DNA from: GCA-2717185 sp047517345
Lineage (GTDB): Bacteria > Pseudomonadota > Alphaproteobacteria > UBA8366 > GCA-2717185
Direction: 5' to 3'
NCBI GenBank assembly: GCA_047517345.1
Contig: JAKZTB010000387.1
Coordinates: 1 to 17,678 of the forward strand
DNA: 17,678 nt
The notes below the pieces were generated by a model. The model did not search any database and was not told the origin of the DNA. It worked only from the letters and a program-made list of their open reading frames with translations. Every line of letters starts with the position of its first letter. Position 1 is the first letter of the stretch. Below are positions 6,791 to 13,534 of the stretch, piece by piece. The position numbers were made by a program, and so were the translations under genes.

Positions 6791-7795
6791 TTACCGAACC
6801 TTCAATACCGACGTCTTGGATTTGCCCATAACGCTGAATGAGGTATTTCTTATGACGAAACGGCGGAATAAAGCCTTACCGGAATCGGCGACCGCGATTA
6901 CGGAGAATTCGTTTCCGGCTTTGACGATCTGTTCCACCGGCTCGCCCACGCCCACCTGCGCATCGGCGACGGCAATATCGATTTTCGCCAGCATCTCGGT
7001 CGCCTTCTCAAGGACACGCTCCGCGAGGGGAATTTCTTCATTGTCCTGAGCGACGGCAAACAAAGTGATCGGATCGCCGCTGAACTGTGCCAAGACCGCA
7101 TCGCGGCGCATGGCATCCAGCGAATTCTTCGTCCCATCGGTGCAGATCATGTGCCCCTTGCCGTTCGCGCTGCCGTTGCCGCGCGCCACCATGACGGAGC
7201 ACGGCGCCATCATGGCAACCCTCTGGGTGACGGTCGCATCGAAGAAAGAGCGGATCTCGCCGCGCCATTTGTTCGGTGCTCCCATGATCATAAGGTTGTA
7301 AGGACCGAGTTCGTACTGGTCGAGGATTCCGCTGGCGGGATCCGGCGCCGTCTTTAATTTGAGCACGATGCTTTTCCCGCTCGTATGCCGGTATTCCACT
7401 TTGTTGTCGCCAAGCGGATCGCCCCAGGTATCCGTATGCGTGACCGCCGTGTTCCAATGAGCAGCCATATCTTCATCGCTGACCAGCATATCCAAACCGC
7501 GTTTCAGGTACTTGATGCCGGGAAGCTCCAATCCCCAATCGAGCATGTTCTCGCGGGCGACACGGACCTGCAGCCCACCGGTGCGGAGTCCCTGGTCGAT
7601 AGGGCGCACATAGAGCAGGATGATATCGCAGTCCTCGTTGTGGGCAAGTTTCGAGGCGAACCGCAAGCCTTCATAAGAGGCGTCAGACCCATCGATACAG
7701 ACGAGCATGCGGAACCGTTTCCGGCGTTCCGCGCGAACCGTTGCCAATTCCGACTGGAATACATCGTCATCGTGAATTTTCTTGAATCCAAACAT
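6791..7795 (-). CDS. Tandem universal stress protein (UspA superfamily)
   Basis: This encodes 334 residues from the ATG at 7795; the open frame continues further upstream but there it only shadows the transporter gene. Two Usp folds are visible. The first runs from about 27 to 205, starting 'FRMLVCIDGSDAS' and ending 'NLMIMGAPNKWRGEIRSFF...APCSVMVARG'. The second runs from about 213 to 334, starting 'GHMICTDGTKNS' and ending 'VIAVADSGKALFRRF...SKTSVLKV'. The long insert at about 70-165 in the first domain is unusual for a bare Usp. The classical ATP-binding pattern GxxGxxxxxxxxxG(S/T) is not clear in either half. The ATG lies 8 bases after the stop of the SLC13-type transporter gene, with only a weak ribosome site (TAGGG), so the two are co-translated. 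Usp proteins encoded next to transporters often act as cytoplasmic regulators of the carrier; that role is inferred here. Confidence 0.85.
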   Translation of the reverse strand: MFGFKKIHDDDVFQSELATVRAERRKRFRMLVCIDGSDASYEGLRFASKLAHNEDCDIILLYVRPIDQGLRTGGLQVRVARENMLDWGLELPGIKYLKRGLDMLVSDEDMAAHWNTAVTHTDTWGDPLGDNKVEYRHTSGKSIVLKLKTAPDPASGILDQYELGPYNLMIMGAPNKWRGEIRSFFDATVTQRVAMMAPCSVMVARGNGSANGKGHMICTDGTKNSLDAMRRDAVLAQFSGDPITLFAVAQDNEEIPLAERVLEKATEMLAKIDIAVADAQVGVGEPVEQIVKAGNEFSVIAVADSGKALFRRFVIRNTSFSVMGKSKTSVLKVR

Positions 7796-7803
7796 CGCCC
7801 TAC

Positions 7804-9342
7804 TCAAACACTGATAAACGGCCAATAGAGCGACGCGGCCAGGATCAACAGCACAACCGACATCAGGACCATCTTCCAACCGACGATAAGAAAGTCCGTG
7901 GTCTTCAAATAGCCCGAGGCGTAGACGATTGTGCAGGCCGGGGTCCCGACGACCGTCAGATAGGCGAAGGCCGAAGAAATCGCGGTGATGAATCCGAGCA
8001 AGATCGGGCTTTCGTTGGCGACCGTCGCCAGTTTGAGCACGATGGGGCCCAAGACTGCCACCGCCGCGCCGTTCGACATGGTGTTGGTCACCAGTGTCGT
8101 TAGCGCCGAGACCGCTGCCCATAATCCGATCCCTTCGCTCGCCCCCAACGGTGTGAGAAATGCGAGGAAGTTCGCTGCGATCCATTCCGCCGCACCGGTA
8201 TCTTTCATCTGCACGCCAAGCGAGATCGCCGCCGCATAGAGCAAGACAACGCCCCAATTGACGCCCGAATTGATGTCCTCCCATTTCACAAGACCGGCGA
8301 TCAAAAACAGCGCGGCGCCCATCACCGCAATGGTTCCCATTCCGAGTTTGCCTGAAAGCGTCACCCATCCGACGAGAATCAAGCCGAAGAACAGGATCGA
8401 CAGCCAATCGCTTGGTTTCATTGGGCCTTCCATGATGATCTGCTGCCGTAACTTGGCGACCGCGCGGGACAGATTCGTGTATTCCGGACGGAAGGTACGC
8501 AACAGGATAAAGGTGACGAACGGAAGCTGAATGAGGAAGACCGGATAGGCGTATGCCATCCAGGTGACGTAATCGATCAGGAACTTGCGGGTTTCCGGAT
8601 TGGTCGGATCGAAGAAGAATTCCTTCCAGTATCCAATCATGATGGCGTTACGGGCGCCGCCCGACGGGGTCCCAATACCGGCGACCGAACAGCCGTAGGA
8701 GATCGAGAGCAGCAGAACGGCGGCAAGGCCACGGACTTTCTTCGGATCGTCCGATGTCAGCGTGATTAAGGTAATGCCGACGGGCAGCATCATCGCGGCC
8801 ACCGTGTGCTCGCCGACGAAGGACGCCATTATCCCGGATACGACGGAAATTCCGAAACAGATCCGCGACGTCCGCGTGCCGGTGACGCGCACGATGAGCC
8901 AGGCGATGCGCTTGTCGAGCTTCTGCTTGACGACCGCGACGGCGAGCATCAACGACCCCATGATGAACAATACCGAATCCGTCATCAGGGTCTTGGCGAC
9001 CGTTGTCGATTCCAAGCCGAGCAAGATGACCTGCCCGACGATGATCAACAGCGCCACCGTCGGCAGCGGCACCGGCTCGGTCACGAACAGGATGATCGCA
9101 ACCACCGACATGGTCAGAACAATTTGGCCCTCGCGCGTCAGCCCGTCGGGCTGCGGCATCGTCATCATGGCGAAGCCCACCGCCATGGCGACGAAGAACC
9201 AGCGCTTTTCCCAGAAATAGTAGAAATTGATCTGCGAACGAACCAGCAGCATCCGCTGGTAACCCCGCCGCCGAACCTTGATCGACCAGGGATCGTGCGG
9301 TTCCGGCGCGCGAAGGCTGTCGGTGATGAGACTGGTAGCCAT
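7804..9342 (-). CDS. SLC13/DASS-family sodium-coupled anion (dicarboxylate) transporter
   Basis: This encodes 512 residues with about eleven hydrophobic segments between roughly 47 and 512, so it is an inner-membrane carrier. The ATG at 9342 has an AAGGGG-type ribosome site. DASS marks are 'LFVTEPVPLPTVALLIIV' (85-102), 'GIGTPSGGARNAI' (222-234), the second signature loop 'TLVTNTMSNGAAVAVLGPI' (416-434) with Ser423-Asn424, and 'VVGTPACTIVYASGYLKTTDF' around 464-484. The first SNT signature is replaced by GEHT (177-180) in 'SFVGEHTVAAMMLPV', so the sodium or anion site differs from succinate/citrate carriers such as VcINDY. About 47 charged and polar residues precede the first helix. It lies upstream of the Usp, P450, GST, lyase and hydratase genes on the same strand, consistent with import of a di- or tricarboxylate for that module, though sulfate or another anion is possible. 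Confidence 0.88.
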   Translation of the reverse strand: MATSLITDSLRAPEPHDPWSIKVRRRGYQRMLLVRSQINFYYFWEKRWFFVAMAVGFAMMTMPQPDGLTREGQIVLTMSVVAIILFVTEPVPLPTVALLIIVGQVILLGLESTTVAKTLMTDSVLFIMGSLMLAVAVVKQKLDKRIAWLIVRVTGTRTSRICFGISVVSGIMASFVGEHTVAAMMLPVGITLITLTSDDPKKVRGLAAVLLLSISYGCSVAGIGTPSGGARNAIMIGYWKEFFFDPTNPETRKFLIDYVTWMAYAYPVFLIQLPFVTFILLRTFRPEYTNLSRAVAKLRQQIIMEGPMKPSDWLSILFFGLILVGWVTLSGKLGMGTIAVMGAALFLIAGLVKWEDINSGVNWGVVLLYAAAISLGVQMKDTGAAEWIAANFLAFLTPLGASEGIGLWAAVSALTTLVTNTMSNGAAVAVLGPIVLKLATVANESPILLGFITAISSAFAYLTVVGTPACTIVYASGYLKTTDFLIVGWKMVLMSVVLLILAASLYWPFISV

Positions 9343-9658
9343 TAACGTCCGCCCCTTCCCGCTTTCGAATTTTCGAGAAGGGCATCCGAAGAATTCAGTT
9401 CGCCCCTTACCGATCCATCGAACCGGCCGCCAATTTGCGGTGCAGACTGAACTAACTGGACAGACATTTTCTAAATATTACTCAAATCATAGGCAATAGT
9501 AACAGATAATTACTCAAAATTGAATAGTTGACGCGAGAAAACAGCGTTCGTTGACTTAACCAATTTGGCCTACCCATTTGACATTGTCGGAGGACTTCCC
9601 TGTCGAAATGCGGAGCCGTACGATGTAGGGCCACACGCGAAAGGCCGAGACCCAACCG
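9343..9658. other. Divergent intergenic region, AT-rich, no gene seen
   Basis: This 316-base gap separates the leftward transporter gene from the rightward CapA-like gene and should hold both promoters. The part from about 9465 to 9530 is clearly AT-rich. It contains a 10-base direct repeat, listed separately. Three TTGAC hexamers in plus orientation (TTGACG at 9528, TTGACT at 9551, TTGACA at 9578) could be -35 boxes, but none has a convincing -10 box at 16-18 bases. A short symmetric TCGAA-TT-TTCGA lies at 9365-9376, close to the transporter start. I see no coding frame with family similarity and no terminator-like hairpin with a T-run. Confidence 0.5.
9477..9518. repeat. Direct repeat ATTACTCAAA x2, candidate regulator site
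   Basis: The decamer ATTACTCAAA occurs at 9477-9486 and again at 9509-9518. The 32-base period is close to three helical turns, so both copies face the same side of the DNA. It lies in the AT-rich core of the divergent gap, about 135-180 bases upstream of the transporter start and 140-180 bases upstream of the CapA-like start. Same-face direct repeats of this size are typical of response-regulator or activator sites. Function is inferred from position only. Confidence 0.35.
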
Positions 9659-10681
9659 ATGGCCAAAACGCTCATTCTCACAGGCGACATAAACCTCACG
9701 GGCGTAACCGATCCCTCGGTCCCTTTCGCACGCATCGCCGAAGCGACCCGAGCGGCCGACGTGGTCTACGGCAACCTGGAATGCTGTTTTTTCAACATGC
9801 CGGGGCACGATCCGGCCAAGCGTGAAGGTTTCTACGCCCCTCCGATCGCCGCGGAAGCGCTCGTAATGGCCGGGTTCGACGCCGTGGGTTGCGCCAACAA
9901 CGTGACATATGGCGAAGAAGCGATCTTGGCGTCTTTGGCGCGGCTGGACGAATTGGGCATCAAACACACCGGTGCCGGCAGAAATCGCGCGGCGGCATAC
10001 AAACCGGCAATCGTCGAAAAGGGCGGCATGAAGTATGGATTCGTTCAGCGCACGTCCGCCTACTGGCCGAAGAACCACGAGGCGACCGACGACGCGGCCG
10101 GAGTCGCCATTCTCAAGGGCCATACAGCCTACCGGCCCCTGCAGGACGACCTTGCGCCCAATCGCCCCGGTGTACCGCCGGAAGTCGTGACCTGGGCAGA
10201 TCCCATGCAGCTCGCTGCCTACCGCCAACAGGTTAAGGACTTGTCAGCCGACCTCGACTATTTCGTCGCCTCGCATCATTGGGGATACAAGACCGACATT
10301 CTGGACTACCAGATCGAAATTGCGCACGCCGCTATCGAGTCCGGCGCCGACGCCGTCCTCGGCCACGGCCCGCATTTTCCGCTGGGCGTGGAACTCTACC
10401 GAGGAAAACCGATCTTCTACGGCGCCTGCAACTTTTCCTTCGACTTCGGCCACCGCGCGGCGCATATGAATTGGATCGGATACTTCGCCCGTATCCGCCA
10501 CGACGAACAAGGTCGGGTAGAGGTTTCGCTGCATCTCGTAAGACGCACCGCGGGAAACGAAACGATCTTGCGGCGGCCCGAGGAAGAGGCTGATACGGTC
10601 GCCGATCTCAACGCAAAATCGAAAGGCTTCGAGACCGAATTGAGAATCGAAGACGACAGGCTCGTTCTCACGCAGCGCTGA
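9659..10681 (+). CDS. CapA-family protein (poly-gamma-glutamate capsule CapA-like, metallophosphatase fold)
   Basis: This encodes 340 residues from the ATG at 9659, with a weak AAAGG upstream. The start is supported because the family's first strand, 'LILTGDINLTG' (5-15), begins immediately. Further CapA marks are 'VVYGNLECCF' (35-44), where the family has a 'NLE' motif, 'FVASHHWGY' (202-210), 'SGADAVLGHGPHFPLGVELYRGKPIFYGACNFSFD' spanning 228-262, and the conserved His236 and His239 positions. Classical CapA/PgsA is membrane-anchored and acts in poly-gamma-glutamate polymer handling. This protein has no signal peptide or transmembrane segment, and there are no capB or capC genes nearby, so capsule synthesis is unlikely. 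A cytosolic hydrolase of unknown substrate is the safer reading. It precedes a permease gene by 65 bases on the same strand. Confidence 0.85.
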   Translation: MAKTLILTGDINLTGVTDPSVPFARIAEATRAADVVYGNLECCFFNMPGHDPAKREGFYAPPIAAEALVMAGFDAVGCANNVTYGEEAILASLARLDELGIKHTGAGRNRAAAYKPAIVEKGGMKYGFVQRTSAYWPKNHEATDDAAGVAILKGHTAYRPLQDDLAPNRPGVPPEVVTWADPMQLAAYRQQVKDLSADLDYFVASHHWGYKTDILDYQIEIAHAAIESGADAVLGHGPHFPLGVELYRGKPIFYGACNFSFDFGHRAAHMNWIGYFARIRHDEQGRVEVSLHLVRRTAGNETILRRPEEEADTVADLNAKSKGFETELRIEDDRLVLTQR

Positions 10682-10746
10682 TGAGATTAGTTTTTGTAAT
10701 AGCGCTTTAATACCCGTACCGTGGCGCGGCAATTTCGGAGGCCACT

Positions 10747-11844
10747 GTGCCGTCAGACCAAGGACCACCTCCCGCATCTTCGGGCCAAACCGGGCCCCTT
10801 GAGCTGGCGATAAAGCTGGGCCTCATCGTCCTGCTGATCCTGTTGTGCTTCCAGATCGTCGCCCCTTTCCTGTTGCCGGTCCTTTGGGGCGTGATCTTGG
10901 CGATCGCACTCTATGGCGGCTACACGAAAATTTCACTTTGGATGCACGGACACGATAATTGGGCGGCAGCGTTGATCACGGTGCTGACGCTCGTATTGTT
11001 GCTTGGACCGGTCGGCATACTTGCGGCGAAGCTGGTCGAGAATTTGCAAGATCTCGCCACCCAGCTTCAGTCGGGAGCGATCGAAATTCCCTCGCCGCCG
11101 GCGGCCGTCATCGGCTGGCCTTTTATCGGCGAACCGCTTTACAGCTTCTGGACACTCGCCGCCACCGACCTCGAATACGCCATATCGGAACAAGCGGATT
11201 ACCTGCAGGACGCGGGCGGATGGCTCCTCGATCTCGCGGCCGGATTGGGTGGCGGTTTCCTGCAGTTCCTGGTGGCGGTGCTGATCACCGGCTTGCTGTT
11301 GCCGAATGCCGCAAGCGCGCGCCAGGCGATTTTCGCTTTCGCCGACAAGGTGACAGAGCAAAATGGCGCCTATCTCGTCAACCTTTCCGGCGCGACGATC
11401 CGAAACGTGGCGGTCGGCATCATGGGTATCGCCTTGTTGCAAGCCCTGTTGTCCGGGATGGCCTTCCTTGCCTTCGATGTTCCCGCGGCCGGCTTGCTCG
11501 CCTTTCTCGTGCTGCTTTTCTCGGCCGTTCAAATTGGTCCGTTGATCGTCGTGGTCCCGGTAATCGGGTATGTTTTCTGGACCATCGACCTACTTCCAGC
11601 GGTTCTTTTCACGGCTTGGATCTTGCCGGTGAGTTTTCTGGACACCGCCTTGAAACCGATCCTCGTTTCACGCGGTCTGGACACCCCCATGATCGTTATA
11701 TTCGTCGGGGTCATCGGGGGAACCTTATCTTTCGGGGTCGTCGGTCTCTTTGTTGGGCCGGTCGCCCTCGGAATCGGTTACAAACTGTTGGTCGAGTGGA
11801 CTAGACAGGACAGCGAGAAGCCGGCGCTCAAACCCGGGGAATAG
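10747..11844 (+). CDS. AI-2E transporter/PerM-family permease
   Basis: This encodes 365 residues from a GTG at 10747, with GGAGG five bases upstream. The topology is that of the AI-2E/PerM family. There is a hydrophobic pair at about 20-57, a helix at about 74-95, and a central amphipathic region at 98-165 facing a membrane surface. A cluster of helices follows from about 169 to 345 with the family end motif 'DTALKPILVSRGLDTPMIVIFVGVIGG' spanning 299-325, followed by FGVVGLFVGP (329-338). Members include the E. coli TqsA/YdgG autoinducer-2 exporter, Na+/H+ antiporters and many uncharacterised permeases; the substrate cannot be assigned here. The next gene starts 24 bases after the stop, so the two are probably co-transcribed. 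Confidence 0.9.
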   Translation: MPSDQGPPPASSGQTGPLELAIKLGLIVLLILLCFQIVAPFLLPVLWGVILAIALYGGYTKISLWMHGHDNWAAALITVLTLVLLLGPVGILAAKLVENLQDLATQLQSGAIEIPSPPAAVIGWPFIGEPLYSFWTLAATDLEYAISEQADYLQDAGGWLLDLAAGLGGGFLQFLVAVLITGLLLPNAASARQAIFAFADKVTEQNGAYLVNLSGATIRNVAVGIMGIALLQALLSGMAFLAFDVPAAGLLAFLVLLFSAVQIGPLIVVVPVIGYVFWTIDLLPAVLFTAWILPVSFLDTALKPILVSRGLDTPMIVIFVGVIGGTLSFGVVGLFVGPVALGIGYKLLVEWTRQDSEKPALKPGE

Positions 11845-11868
11845 CGCCATAAGCGCCGGAGAGAGCGG

Positions 11869-12744
11869 TTGGACGCAACAAATATTCACCACTACCGACC
11901 GGGCGTATTGCACCGGATCGACCCAGGAAGCGATGCGGCTCCGTTGTTATTCGATATTCCCCGCAGCGGGCGTGATTACCCGAACGATTTCCGCTCGCCT
12001 GCCGGTTTCAATGAAGTGAAGAGTTCGATTTCGATGTATGTCGAAGAACTTTTCAACCAGGCGCCGGAACAGGGAGCGACATGGCTGTACGCCTGTTTCC
12101 CGAACGCCTATATCGACGCCAACCGTCACGAGCGGGACATCGATCCGGGCCTGATCGACGGCGCGCTGGACACTCCCTTCGAACCAACCGAGAAATCCGA
12201 TTTTGGCGTGGGCCTGATCCACAGTGTCTGCGACGGCACCGGTGCGCCGTTACAACAGGCCCCGCTGGCGATTGCCGACCTGCGCCGCCGCCTCGACGGC
12301 TACTACTGGCCCTATCACAACGAACTCTCGTCGATCCTAAGCGAGATGCTCTTGCGCACAGGCGTCGCCTGCCATGTGAGTTGCCACAGCATGGCCTCGA
12401 TCGCCCGCAGCGTATCGAAAGACGCCGGGGCTCCCCGCTCCGACTTCGATATCGGCGACCGCCACGGCGAGACCTGCGACCGCGGTTTCGTCGACACGGT
12501 GCAGAAATTCCTGAGCGGATTGGGATACGACGTCACGGTCAACAAGCACTTTGCCGGTGCCGAAAGCATCCGCAAACACGGCGATCCGGCGAACGGCAAT
12601 CAAAGCCTACAGATCGAAACCCGCCGCGGGCTGTACATGGATGAGGAAACTTACGAGAAGCGTCCTGAATTCGAGTCGGTGCGCGGACAACTCGGAAAGC
12701 TGGCGGCGCATTTGGCGGCGTACGCTAGAACGGTCGCTGAATAG
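11869..12744 (+). CDS. N-formylglutamate amidohydrolase (FGase) family protein
   Basis: This encodes 291 residues from a TTG at 11869, with GGAGAGAG just upstream. No in-frame ATG is available before Met56, which lies inside the conserved domain. Family motifs are 'LLFDIPRSGRDYP' (26-38), 'AYIDANRHERDIDPGLIDG' (80-98), the probable metal-binding 'CHSMAS' (172-177) and 'DIGDRHGETC' (194-203), followed by 'HFAGAESIRKHGDP' (227-240). FGases hydrolyse N-formyl-L-glutamate to glutamate and formate at the end of one histidine degradation route. No hut genes are nearby, so this is more likely a family member acting on another N-acyl amino acid or amide. It follows a permease by 24 bases and is convergent with a TSUP permease gene after a 26-base gap. 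Confidence 0.85.
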   Translation: MDATNIHHYRPGVLHRIDPGSDAAPLLFDIPRSGRDYPNDFRSPAGFNEVKSSISMYVEELFNQAPEQGATWLYACFPNAYIDANRHERDIDPGLIDGALDTPFEPTEKSDFGVGLIHSVCDGTGAPLQQAPLAIADLRRRLDGYYWPYHNELSSILSEMLLRTGVACHVSCHSMASIARSVSKDAGAPRSDFDIGDRHGETCDRGFVDTVQKFLSGLGYDVTVNKHFAGAESIRKHGDPANGNQSLQIETRRGLYMDEETYEKRPEFESVRGQLGKLAAHLAAYARTVAE

Positions 12745-12770
12745 TTTCAGATTTTCCTGGCGGATACGAT

Positions 12771-13514
12771 TTATCGAAACGCCTGCAAACCATCATAGGC
12801 GATCAGCTTTAACGCAAGTGCAACGAGAACCACGCGAAAGGCGAGCAGAAAATAGCGCTCGTCCAAATTGCTCAGAACGGCCCTGCCAACCCTCGTACCG
12901 ATCACGGCCGCCGGTAACATGCACAGCATCGTCAAACCGTATTCGGCGAAGCTGAAACCGATGATCGTGAAACCTGCGATCTTCAGGAGGTTTCCGATGA
13001 AACCGAAAAAACCGAGGGTTCCCACGACCTCTTCTTTCGAGAGATCGTTGCGGATTACGAGAACGCCCAATATCGGCGCTATCACACCGACGATCATATT
13101 GAGAGTACCGGTGACGAATCCGATCGGCACAAACGCCCACAACGGGAGATCCTTTTCCCTGAGGTTTCCGAGCTGACGCGTACCGAGCGAAATCAATACG
13201 AAACAGCCGATCAGGATCTGTATCGCCTCCGTCGGCAGGCCTTGAAACAACTCAAGGCCGAGCCAAACCCCGAATGGCATCAGCGCCGCAAAGCGGATGA
13301 TAATCGGCCACGCCATATGTTTCCAAAACAGCCAAACCCGCGCCGTATTGGAGGCCAGTTGAACCGCGCCATGAACCGGGATGGCGGCTGCCGGCGACAT
13401 GAGTTGCAGCATGATTGCAATCAGGGCCGTTCCGCCGCCGGCGCCAACGACCGCCGTCAGCGCCGAGGTGCAGAACGCCGCAGCGGACAGCAGCGCAATA
13501 TCGATGGGCGACAT
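12771..13514 (-). CDS. TSUP (TauE/SafE) family permease
   Basis: This encodes 247 residues with about seven to eight hydrophobic segments. Each half carries a family-type glycine-rich loop: 'AVVGAGGGTALIAIMLQLMSP' region at 21-41 followed by 'HGAVQLASNTARV' (48-60), and 'GFVTGTLNMIVGVIAPILG' (132-150). The length is normal for the family. The ATG at 13514 has no clear ribosome site, but it lies only 20 bases after the acyl-CoA synthetase stop, so it is probably the second gene of that transcript. TSUP permeases export or import sulfite, sulfonates (sulfoacetate, taurine-derived) and organic acids. The synthetase upstream suggests an organic acid or sulfonate linked to its pathway; this is inference. 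Confidence 0.88.
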   Translation of the reverse strand: MSPIDIALLSAAAFCTSALTAVVGAGGGTALIAIMLQLMSPAAAIPVHGAVQLASNTARVWLFWKHMAWPIIIRFAALMPFGVWLGLELFQGLPTEAIQILIGCFVLISLGTRQLGNLREKDLPLWAFVPIGFVTGTLNMIVGVIAPILGVLVIRNDLSKEEVVGTLGFFGFIGNLLKIAGFTIIGFSFAEYGLTMLCMLPAAVIGTRVGRAVLSNLDERYFLLAFRVVLVALALKLIAYDGLQAFR

Positions 13515-13534
13515 AGGGATTTAATTTTACCGGA

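Noticed and set aside
6791..8407. A 538-residue frame ahead of the Usp domain as a transporter-Usp fusion
   Set aside because: The extra N-terminal part is an out-of-frame reading of the transporter gene and has no membrane-protein pattern.
10674..10706. Two AGCGCT palindromes around the CapA-like stop codon as a terminator stem
   Set aside because: The loop is 21 bases and each hexamer is self-complementary, so chance is the simpler explanation.
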